From positions 3,167,303 to 3,231,302 of the forward strand of contig CAJINV010000008.1 in assembly GCA_905178155.1 (NCBI GenBank): a stretch of DNA of 64,000 nucleotides, read 5' to 3'. The position numbers were made by a program, and so were the translations under genes. The notes beneath the pieces were generated by a model, which was not told where the DNA came from, did no database searches, and saw nothing but the letters and a program-made list of their open reading frames with translations. Source of the DNA: Amoebophrya sp. A120 (Eukaryota; Sar; Dinophyceae; Syndiniales; Amoebophryaceae). Shown piece by piece: positions 45,121-56,300 of the stretch (positions within the stretch are counted from its first letter, which is position 1; each line of letters begins with the position of its first letter).

Positions 45121-47520
45121 TCACCCGGTTATTTCCATAGCTGCGCAGCTGCCTGAACCCCCCTGTTTGCCACCCTCTTCTTCATTCTTCCCGAGGACCT
45201 TAACCTCCGCCATGTCGTCGATGTTGAAGGCCGCCTTCGTGACAACGATCTGGGTCCCTTTGGGCCTCGAGGAGGAGGTTAATATTGAAGACCCACGATC
45301 TTCTACCTCGTCCGCCATCATGTCGATATCGTTGCTGTCCGCAAGTCCGTTATTTCCATTGTCTGTTGGCGGTAGGACGTGGTAGCGGAACTTTCCGCAC
45401 GCGATTTCCTTCAACACAAGCACGGCGGCGCGCGACAAGTCCGCCGCGCCCCCGCGCTTCAGCTGTCCCCGCGACGTGGCGATGCTGATCAGGAAATCCC
45501 TCACGTTCAGCAGCGTTGCGGGGTCGAGTTGCGGGGTCGAGTGCTGGCGCTGCATCCCAGAGGATGAGGAGGAGGACGAACCAGCACCACCAGCAGTAGT
45601 TTTCGCTTTGTTATTGTTCACCAACAGCACCGTGGACGTCGCAGATTCGTCTTCCCCTCCGTCGTCGAAGAAGTGGCTCACGAGCTTCTGCAACGGGATC
45701 TGCTGTGAGAGCTGCTCCACCACCCGCACCGGGTCTTTCAGCGTTTCCACCTTCACGGCGTTCCGCAACACAACCGAGGGGTCCTCGGACTTGCCCGAAA
45801 AAACCACCCCCGGACTGTCAATCAACCGAATCTTGGAATCCAGAATTACTTCTTGGTACCTGCGGAGACGTTGATAAGGAGAGATGACGAGTTGTCGTAT
45901 TTGCTCGCAGCAGAACAATCCACACTAACAAGGATGATGATACTATACATAGCACCCAAAAATTTGATCCGATTTTTCCTTCATGTTCAGAGCGCCCAGG
46001 GCATGTTCATACTCTGCTCATCTGACGCATTCCTTCGTTGCTGTCCGATGCTGCAAATGACGTTAGGACGTGGCTACTTCTGTCGACAATGCTCGATGGA
46101 GTCGCAGCAACAGCTCAATAATATCCGCCTCTATTACAACCGGTGAAATTGAAACTTCTTTCAACGCAACACGACTGTTTTCTTTCTGACGTGCGCAGAA
46201 ATATGTGCCCTCTTCCTTACTACCAATGTACGTATCTCCTCGCGGCTGGCAGAACTACGAGTGCGGAACGTCAACGGCTCATGCGGAGTAAACTCTGAAT
46301 GTGAACCAAGAAATAAATAAAAAACGAATAATACGCTTTGGTAACCCCGGCGGTTCCTCCAGCCTTGACGGCGGTGCAGCGTTTCAGGGAGTTGATGACG
46401 CTCGACTTTCCGACGTTTGGGTAGCCAAACACTCCGACCGCGATTGCCTTCTTGGAGCCCGCGGAGCTCCGCGAGTAGTTTTTCAGCAGCTGCAGCAGTG
46501 TGTCCGCGCCCAGCACGGCCGTGGTGCTCTGCAGCTGGGCCTCCTTCGCGTGGGCGGCACTGGTGAGGTTCTGCCCCTTGTTGGTCCCGCACTTGAACAA
46601 CAGCGTCGGGAACTCCCGCTGCAACCGCTGCATCCACAGGGAAGCCGCTTCCTTCGGGATTAAATCCACCTTGTTCAGCAACAGAATCATCTTCTTCCCC
46701 TTCGAGCACAACACCTCCCGCTCGATCTGCCGGTTGCGGCAGCTCTCCGGGTCGCGCGCATCCAGGACCTTTGATTTTTATACGTGTAGATATTAGCGCT
46801 TGCGTGGAATCAACTCAAATTTTTCATTCAACACCGACAATCAATCTCAGAGGTAAAATGTCGACGAGTTCGATCCCGCGACTAGAGACTTGTTCTGGTG
46901 CGTGCAGTCCCGCTAACTAGCCGCAGAATTATCTTCTCACGAATTTCTCTCGACGGAATACGAATAAACAGCAGTATCTCAACATAATTACAGTAGTAGG
47001 CACGCATTCAAATCACAAACAGATAGATGACAGAGGTGGTCTACATCATCTCACAGCCGCGGCGTGCGGGAAGGCAACAGCTTTTTTATGTAGTCCAGAA
47101 AAAAAAAAAAGCTTATCTGACGACAAATCTTTGTACCTGAATTAACACGTCGCTGGCGTTGACCACCTTCCTCAGCTCCTGGTAGAACTTTCTCCGGGTG
47201 TTTTCCGCTTCGCGATTCCGGTTTTCTCCCCCAGTATGAGCCTCCTCCTCGGCGTGCTGCTGCTCCTCCGCGGCTTTTCCGTCGAAGTCATCCTGGCGCT
47301 GCCGTGCCTGCTCCAGGGCGTCCACCAGGTCGCGGCTGTGCTGCAGATCCTTTATTTTCCGCTCCAGCCGGTTGCCCAGAAACGATGACTTCTTGGTCGC
47401 GGTCTTCCGGGTCGCCAGCTTCGTCTTCTGCTTGTTGTGCACCTTCTTAGTGGAGTTCAGCAGCCGCTTCTCCAGCTTCTTCTTTTTCGTCACGAAGTGC
47501 GTCGGCTTATTCCGACCCAT
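45121..47520 (-). CDS. GNL3: GNL3/NUG1-family nucleolar GTPase (60S ribosome biogenesis)
   Basis: Circularly permuted GTPase that acts in the nucleolus on pre-60S particles. Exons 47520-47137, 46768-46335 and 45859-45121 total 1557 nt (518 residues). The N-terminal domain is basic and coiled (KKKKLEKRLLNSTKKVHNKQ…RKFYQELRKVVNASDVLIQV). Motif order is permuted as expected: G4 NKVDL, then G1 GYPNVGKSS, then G3 DSPGV. LDARDPESCRNRQIE is family-typical. The introns are GT-AG: CAG|GTACAAAG…CAAAG|GTCC and GC|GTATTATT…CGCAG|GTACC. The C-terminal part has Ser-rich and acidic insertions. No introner is present. Confidence 0.88.
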
Positions 47521-48249
47521 CTTGTTGTTCGAGAGAAAACTTAAGACTTTTCAATCAGCGAAGTGTGTAAAGTTATACGAAACGACGAGGTCGACGTTCT
47601 TTACGCCGCACCCTCTTCGCTGATATCGTTCCTTTCCTAATAGCTGTAGGTATGTACTTACGCTCCAAGCTTTTTCTCTGTCGTGATTTCATTCCTGTCG
47701 TGATCATATTTGCTGCAAAAGTGAAGAGGGAGATTTAGTTTTAGATTTTCATTTGAGCACGTACTTTCATACGAATATTAAACAGGAACGCGATGGATCA
47801 TTCGAGGAGTTTTATTTCTGATGGGTAAAAGGAGCCTGATGATCCGCAGCATGTTATTCGAGACCAGGGAGGTGGAACCGCCTCGTGTTCATTCCAGATC
47901 CAACGCCTCATTTTCCAGCTACAACAAGGGATGATCGCGGCACACAAGTGGGCAGTAGAATTTATTTAGAAGTGACTTTCACCATCACTAGAACCAGAAC
48001 CAAATCGAACGATCCGAGACAGTGGCTCACTTTTCATTCAACCGGATTATGGGCAGATGATCCGATAGCGGTTCGATCTTCAAGTCGGAAAAAATGGGTT
48101 CACTTTGAGAGCCGAGATGCTGCTTTCTTCTCGTCAGAATCGCTCCGCGCAGTAGCCTTTCGTGGCTTTCGCTAGTAGACAAAATTACGTCAACGAAAAC
48201 ATCAGGTTTGTGTCGCAGCGCTGACAAAGTTCATAGTACTGCTAAAAAA
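47521..48249. other. Intergenic region
   Basis: Lies between the GNL3 start and the sirtuin stop. A plus-strand open reading at 47885-48175 (96 codons, RIYLEVTFTITRTRTKSNDP…) has no recognised domain, and its composition differs somewhat from the genes around it. Nothing else is supported. Confidence 0.4.
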
Positions 48250-51200
48250 TCAGTCCACTTCCATGCTGTCCTCCTCCTCCTCCTCTTCTTCCTCGACCTC
48301 CCCCAAGGAGCTGTTGCTCTCCTCCTCGCTTGCCCCTTCGGCGTCCATGTCCGCGTCAGCAGCACTGTCGTTATCTTCCTCGTCGTCGCAGGACGACTGC
48401 ATATCCACGTCTTGTTCCTCAGGTTGTAACATCTCTTCTTTGTCTTCAAGTTGCAACTCAGCATCCGAAGTACCTGCTAGAACTTCTACGTCGACACGAT
48501 GTCTGTCACGTTTGTTTGTCGTTTTCTTTTGAGCTCCACTTCCTGTTGTGGCTGCTGCAGCTGCCAGTACAACAGCTCCACGATTTTTGCCATTGTTAGT
48601 ACCCTGCTGCTGGTGACCACCACCGCCTCCCTGGTGGCCAGCAGACGAGGAACTGTAATTCCCCACCACGGAGCTGCACGAAGCGGAGGAACTGCTCTCC
48701 TCGGCGCGCTCCTCAAAAATTTCCAAAACGGCCTCGCTGATCTCCTCCAGGATCTGCTTCGCGCCCCCGTGGTTTAGCAGCACCAGGGCCGGAATGTCCT
48801 TGTCAGTGTCAGTGGGATTGATGCGAACCCAGGTGGCGAACGACCGCCGGAGACTCGTGTGCTTCTTGTTGAAATCGTTGTATACCTCTTTGCACTCGTC
48901 GCGCACCTAACATATTTTAATACCAGTTGGCTTCGTGTTACCATAATCGCTTTTGATTTCAAAAAGCGAAAGGATTAAGGCCGAGAGGTGATCAACAATA
49001 CCTCTTCCATTTTGAAGTTGGATATTTCACGATTCATACGTACATCGACTACGTGCCAACATGCTGCAGTTGCAAGAAATTGAATCACGTGATACAAAAT
49101 GGGGCAGCAAAAAAAATCGCGTAATATTAAAAAATCGGTATACCGTGGGCACCCGGGTACCGCAGCCGATTTCCAAAATGACTAGATTCGTTCTCTTCTC
49201 GCTTTCCATCCTGTCCTCCCACTGCTGGTAGGGGGCCCACTGCGACTCGTGTAGTCTATCCATCAAGTCCTCGTCGTCATCCGAGAACATCAGGACCTGC
49301 GGTCGAACCCGGGGTTTCTTATCGAATCCCACGGGAAGGGCAGCAGAGTCTTCAGGTTGGGACGACGACTGTCCTCCAGAATTGATGTCGCTAGTTGTAT
49401 CATTTCTTCCAACATTTGACGCACTGGTCGTGTCAAGGTGATCTGGCTCCTGGGACCCAGGCGGCGCTGCGGTAGAGGTAGACGAAAGGTTATAATTTTC
49501 TCCGGCGCGTTGTAGTACGCCGGTGGACTTCTTCTCGATGCGATAATTTTCATCCTGTTCAGCAGTATCGGCGGGACAACTTTTCTGAACGGAAGTGGAG
49601 GGAGATGTAGTTGCAGGAGTAGACGTCGTCTTCCCCACTGCTGCGAGGGCACCAGAAGTAGCGGACGCCCCCGCCGCCTTTTTGCTGTTCATCTTCCGTG
49701 AAACAGTAGAACTAACGGATGTAGTTGCCTTTGTGGTTGTGGTACTGGCAGCTAGAACTACAGCATTTTTCTCCTGCTTGGCAGAACTCGCTGTCGCCCC
49801 AGCCGCCGCCTTTTTAGCCCGAGCAGACGCAGTTGTGGTGGCTCCAGCTTTGGTGCTGACCGTGGTACTACCGATGTTGCAGCTCATCTCCTCCCCGGCC
49901 CGAGAAGAGGAAGCACCTCCGCTCTTCGAATAAATCGTCGTGGAGGTCGAGCTTTTGGAAGAAGTTGTACTGGAGGACGTGCCCTGGCAGCTTTTTTTCT
50001 TCGTCGCTGGCGCTTGCTGAACAGAATTCATCATGTTCGTGTTCGTCTGCGCGATGCTTGTTACGTTTTCCTTGAAAGAACTACCTGGAGGTCCACCTGC
50101 TCCCAAGGCCGAATTTTTGCTCGCGGTGGACGCCGAATTATGCGTAGTTTTATTCGAGGAGCTGCTTTTCGCTGTCGCGACGGCTTTTTTGATCACAGCA
50201 GTGGCTTTTTCAGCAGCGGAGTTGCAGCTCTTGTGGTCCTTCTTTGTGCTTATCGACGCACCCCCACGAGCTGCGGGAGGGTTTCGAGCAGTAGAACCGC
50301 CACTGGGTGACAGCGGAACTTGATGCTCAATGGCGGCCACCATCGCCGCAGCCCCCGCCTGCCTGTTTGACTTCTCCCTGTTTTCCAGCACCGCCTGCAT
50401 GTCCCACTTTTCTTGGCGCTTCCACTCCCAGTCACAAGCGCCGTGAATCTCCGCGACGCGCCGGCCGAGCTTCGGCAGCCGCCGAAAGTGCCCGTCCACG
50501 TTGGACGTAAACACGTACCAATTGGGGATCTGCAGGGGCGAAACAAATCGCGCTGCCTTTTCTTGCAGACGCAACTCGTCTGCTTCGGACAAGGCCGGAC
50601 GCACATTAATGTTCGTGGCCGACGACCCCGACGCCGGGTTCTTCAATACCTCCTGTTCTGAGCGTTCTTGGAGACCACTACAAGAACTACTACTAGAACC
50701 CGACGTGTGCTGGTCGGGGTTCAAACTCGTCGTGGTAGAAGTTGACGCACCAGGACAAGAATTGTGGTTCGTCTGGCTGTTGTTCCCCAAAAATTTACTA
50801 TTGCAGGACGAGCCAGTCTGCTCGTTGTCACCATTCTGGTCGCGGTCGTGTAGCCAGGACTCGAGAATCCAGTAGCCGTCGTGCGGCTCTGCCTTTGCGT
50901 AGGTCGCCTTGCACAGGTGCCAGAACTGCGCGAAGGCGCTGTAGTCGTTGTCGCGGGCGTCCGGGTGGCACAGCTGCGCGTAGGAACTGTCCTCCTTGTG
51001 AGGCAACAAGGGCTTGTCCCCGTACTCGGCGTAGGTGGGTAACCCGCTGTCCTTGCCCATGCCAGCGCCGGCGGCGACCAGCAGGGTGTTGCAGTTCAGC
51101 AGAGCCTCCGCCACGCGGCGGACCTCCGCGGGCCCGCTCTTCACGTTGGTACTCCCGGACCGAAGATTGTACTTCTGCTGTTTGGGCGGTGCGGGTTTCG

Positions 51201-51414
51201 TACTTGTTTTTACCACCTCCGAGGTGGAAGCGGTTTGCGCGGGGACGACCACAGGGGGAGCCGGAGGCGCAGGAGGGTGCTGGTGTTGATGACCACCTGC
51301 GGGAGCCGCTGGTGCCGCACCTCCTTGATGTTGTTGTCCTTGTTGGGGGCCACCAGCAGCCGGGATGGTCGCGTTGGAGGACATAGCGCTTTTACTCGTC
51401 GTGCCGCTCATCAT
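48250..51414 (-). CDS. Sirtuin-like (SIR2 family) protein with large low-complexity insertions
   Basis: SIR2 proteins bind NAD+ and usually deacylate lysines. Exons 51414-49144, about 49043-49002, and 48906-48250 keep frame (about 989 residues). A Gln/Pro/Ala-rich head is followed by the NAD site (LLVAAGAGMGKDSGLPTYAEY), the core TSNVDGHF (family T-Q-N-I/V-D), and IHGACDWEW containing the catalytic-type His. Near the end, ILEIGCGTRVPTV followed by FATWVRINPT matches the family's closing nucleotide-binding strands. Between them lies a Ser/Thr/Ala/Lys-rich stretch of about 300 residues where the zinc cysteines would be expected; I cannot see a full CxxC pair. The tail is Glu/Asp-rich. The last intron is GT-AG; the acceptor of the first is unclear. 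Confidence 0.72.
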
Positions 51415-53319
51415 GAAACTATTTCTTGGAAATGATTTTTATGCTGCTTGTACAGGTACTTCTTCTTTTCGTTGTTCTATTAACTTCTAGTCGTGGGTCC
51501 AAAAAAGCCTTCTGTTGACTAAAAATATCAGGGCGTCGCTTGGAGCATTTTTCTTGCGCTAATACTAATTTTTCTTATGCGCGTACTAAGTAAAGCAATA
51601 GCGTAGCGTCGTCTGAAACGATGTTTTCGCGGCCTAGAACTTGTTGTGCAGGATGAATCGGTGGTCGTCTCGATCTCGTTCTGATTCCCACTACGATCTC
51701 GTCCGACTAGCACTTCGTATTCTTGCGCGGAGGAAAAAAGAAAACATCAAGGCCGCATCTTTATTAATTTACATTTTTGTTTTTCTGTAGTTGTGCATAA
51801 CTACACTTCCATTTTGGGTCTGTTATGATTGTTCCGGGTGGTGGTACTTTCTACACGTCGTAACTAAGATCAGATTATTTCTTGATTGGTTTTGGAACTT
51901 CTACGTGCTTAAAAATAGTCGCCTGGAAAAATTGATGGAGTCAACAAAATCAAAATCTGTTGCGCACGCAACCAAACAATGCAAGAAACTTGTAAAAAAA
52001 TGCGTAGATCACGTTTCGTCTTTTCTGTGAGCTGAAGGGGAGCTGGTCAGCGATCAGAGGCTGTTCGTCTTAGACACACAGTCCACCAGTAGTACCCGCG
52101 GGAATCAATCCATTTTTTTCCGTGAGCCTTCTCTGGCTGCCATGACTGTAAGATCTTCATCCTCTGCAACATTTTCATTGAAGATCTTCAATATCTTGTC
52201 CGGTTGCAAAATTTTAATTTTTTCTGAGCGCCAGCAACAATCGGAAATTTAGCTGATCATGAGGGAAAAGATCCTGTTTTACATCTTATTCTGTCTAGGA
52301 AAAACTTTTTTCTTGCTGGCTGTTGCTCTTCCCGCGCGGACGGTCGAAAATAAACTACGATCCCATGCTCCATTGAAAGAGATTCATCGGGGCATCAACA
52401 GAGATCCATCTTGTGATTCGCGTACAGGAACCAGTGAAGTAACTACTTAAACTGTTTTCTTTTGATGCTTGTAGTGAAGAGAGAAAAACGGCGTACACAA
52501 CACAAACAGAAACACGTGCTGGTGACAGATGCAATTTGTTGCATATGCAAAGGAACCAAGACCGACCACCAGTTTTCATCGGTTTGACCCGTCTGAACAG
52601 TAGCGAGTGCAAGAGTTTGCTTTCAACTTTCGTCACTGTAGAGGCCGTGCCAGGAATTGCACCAGGACGACCGGCGGCAGCATTGCAAATCTACCCAGTT
52701 CTTGTGCCCTTCCTTCGTTCATGCGACCAAAAAATCTGTACAAAAGAAATCGCTTATCATCATACGTATCGGGGTTACTTAGTTGTAGCTGTTCCTGATT
52801 TCATCTTTTTCATTCTGCACGACGAGAAGCTTGTTCTCATCTTCCTTCATCTTGATGTCAGTGCTTTTCTGCTTCTGATGTCGCGCTCGCCCTGTTGGAC
52901 TAAGTCTAGGAAAAACATGACCCCGATACTAGCAAAATAGTCAATCAAAGAACTGCTCTCCTCGAGTAAATAGTCTATCAAATTGTTTCCGGATCCATTG
53001 TCTATCTATCAAAGTACTAAATGACAACTTTGGGTCATGTCTCGTGCAAAATCAGTTGACCTGCGTTGATGTATTGAGTTTAAAAGTGAAAGCAACAGCT
53101 TGACTCTCTGTCGGTGGTGCCGGAGAATGAAATGCCACAACGGTTCGTGGCTGATGTTGTAGGTGGTAGCTTTACTAGTACCTGCCCCTACAGGTGGAAG
53201 CTGGCCTGCTGACGGCATCGATCTACTTCCAGATCTTTCATTGCTAAAAACTTGTTTTTGCTTAGCAATTCTCATGTATGTGAAAGGAGCATCGAACCCG
53301 GCGCATAAAAAGTAAGTTG
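51415..53319. other. Intergenic region
   Basis: Nearly 2 kb with several short open readings on both strands (for example 52536-52940), none with a recognised domain. No introner ends and no clear repeats are seen. Confidence 0.45.
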
Positions 53320-56300
53320 TCAGTCGAAAAAGGGTCTGTCGTGGGGCGTCTGGGTGCCCAGCACGAACCAGACCGACAAGATCCCTCCCAGCAGCGGCAC
53401 CACACGACATTGCACCGTGTAATAGATCTGGTCGTCCGGCCAGTCTATATGGATGTGTCAGAATCGAAATCGACAAAATCGAAAAACTTGTGATGCGTAA
53501 AATGTAGGGCACTGAAGGCCTGTATTGGGGAGCAGGCAAATGAGACCGATTGCAAGCCTGTTTAATAGGGGTATGCAATGCGCTGCCAGAATAACATGAC
53601 AGAAGCAGTCTTCTTTGTCCAAACAGCATGACAGACTGGATTTTGGTGCTCCCGAAATTTGTCATGCGCCACTGGGAAACTGCGGCTCCAACTGGTATCG
53701 ATTTTATGCATCACAAATTTTTCGACTTTGCCAATTTCGATTCTGACGCTTCCATAGTCTACCATGGCTCGGTACTCTGCGCTGTCCGACAGGTAATTGC
53801 GTATTTGTTCGATATATCAAAAGTAAAAATGTCTGGGTCTGGGAACCTGTGATGCTGGGTGGCGTCTCATGATGAGGCTACAAATGCTGGCTCAGCATGG
53901 CAAGTTTCTTAGCTCCTAGGTGTTGCCTATTCTGCATGACAAACTGCGCTTCTGCATCACAGAAAAACGGAGCTCTTGGGTAACGCGCATGACACATTTA
54001 AGAGTCATGCCAGACAAGCATGACAAACATGAATTCTTCCAGACCCAGACATTTTTACAGTTGATACGATATCTGCCGTGCTGAAGTGGATGCTGTAGGC
54101 TCGGAATTTCTTCCCCTTTTTCACGGGAAAATCCTCCATGGACTGCAAGAAGTTGCTGTACCGGTTGTACCAATCTTCCCAATCTTTCACCTCCTTCTTC
54201 TTGTCGCAACTCGGATCCTCCAAGGGCGTGAAGGTCCAGTCGTGCTTATCAAATTGAAAAGCGGAAGTGCCCCCACGACCCCCAGAGAAAACATTTCCTA
54301 CCACTTTGCATGTGCCAGTATCGCTTTCGCAGCTGGTGTTCAAGCCAGGCTAGCAAAATAAGTAACTCTGTGTTGCAAAAAGGCTGAGCTGTACACGGGA
54401 GATTTGCGACGTAGGAGATGCTTTGATGCGCATTTTTTGGAATGATCTGAAGCAAATCTATCAGCCTTCGTCCAAGTGGTCCAGCCATGCAAGAGAAAAA
54501 ATTTTCATGATTTGCGATTTGGGATCATAAACTTCGCAACACAAACTCTTGAAACGTCTGGGGTCAGGGGCACTTAAGTAATATTTTCCTTTCGATAGTA
54601 CCGAATTTGACACTGCTCGCGTAGCTTTTCCGGGCAAAAGAACACGTCCAGCGTCATATTACAATGAAAGATGCCCCCACCCCCAGCTACTTGGCAGCAT
54701 TTGTATTGCAAACCTTTCCAACAGAAACATTCTCCGTCTTGCATATCTCAGCATCACAAATTTTCCATGCTGAATAGGTAAAATTTGTGTTGCGAAGTAG
54801 CCCAACAGCAGCCGGATCTCTTATCCACAAGGCACCTTGCGCACCCAGATTCTGCATCAGAAACGCTCGCAGTCCTTTTTTGCAAGACAAAAAGCTTTTA
54901 TTTGGAAACTTTGCATGACAAACTTCTGCAAATTTCGGGGTGGGGGCATTTTTCACAGTAATACGTCATCCGTTCCTCCAGCAAGTCCGCGAAAAAGCTT
55001 AGCGCGTCCAGGACCTGCGGCCGGTCGTCGAAGTAGCAGTCCAGCCCCTTTTTCGCGCGGAACAGCCGCATGTTTTCCTTCATCTCCGACAAGATGTCTA
55101 CGGTCATCGAATCGGCGATCGGCATCTTAATGGGCGGGGGAACCACCACGTCGATGTCGACAAACGGAATCGCGTACTTCTCCACGTTCTTCGCCGTCGA
55201 AAAGAGCCCTGGCGTCAGGAAGGGCTCCCACTGCAGGGGCTCGTCCATGTTGTAGGAAATGCAGGCCGGGTGCTGGTTTTGCCGGTTCGCGTACACGTTG
55301 GTCGTGTTAAACATCACCTCCAGCGTCACATACGGAAGTTCCGTCACCAGCGTTTCGTTCTCCACCAGCAGTTCCAGGTCCGGGAAGAAAACCATGCTGC
55401 TGGCCTTCGCCATCATGATCTTCTTCAGCTCGTCGCGTCCCAGACCCTTCTGCTTGCCCCCGCCGGCGCCTCCTTCCGCCTTGGCCTTCATCTTGGCCCG
55501 CGGCGCGCGCCCCACGGTCTGGATCTCCAGCGTCTCGGCGGTTATCCCAAGGAAAAATCCCCCCTTCCCATACCGAAATTTGTGATGCTGTACCTGAGTA
55601 CACGAGTCGACTTGTATTGCTAGAAGGCCAAGAGCCACAGTTGTGGCCTCGTTTGCGGGCCATTCGTGATGCTGTTTCCCACTTCCAGCTGCTTCCTGTC
55701 ATGCTGAAGATGCAAGGCTCTCCCACGCAGCCCAGCACTACAGTCCGCATCTTTTCCCTTCTAGCATGACAAAGCTGATTTGTCACCACAAACCTGCATC
55801 ACAGATTTCCGTTTTGATATGACTAAGACTATGGAGGGGAGGAGGGATTTTCTTTCTTGATAGCGGTCAGCCGCATGTCATCCACCTCGCTGTCCCACAT
55901 CGGGTTGAAGTTCTTGCGCTCCTTGTCGTCCTATCAAGTGTAAAAATGTCTGGGTCTGGAAGATTGCCAGGTTTGTCATGCATATTTTGCATGACCAATG
56001 ACGCCTGTAATGCATGCCCTAGCATCCCAGATTTTTAGAAGGCTTCCTGATGCTTATTCCGCATGAGAAATTCCCTCCCCGTATAACAAAATCCAGACTC
56101 CTTTTGCTAGTCATGCAATACATGGAATTGAAAGACAGCATCACAAGTTACCACCTTCCAGACCCAGACACTCTTACATTTGATACGTCCTCGTCCTCCT
56201 CGGCGTCGATGAGTTCGAGATCCATGTTCAGCCGCGACGCGAAAATCCACACCGGCAGCGTGCCCTCGGGGGAACCCGGCACGATCTCCTTCACGATCCC

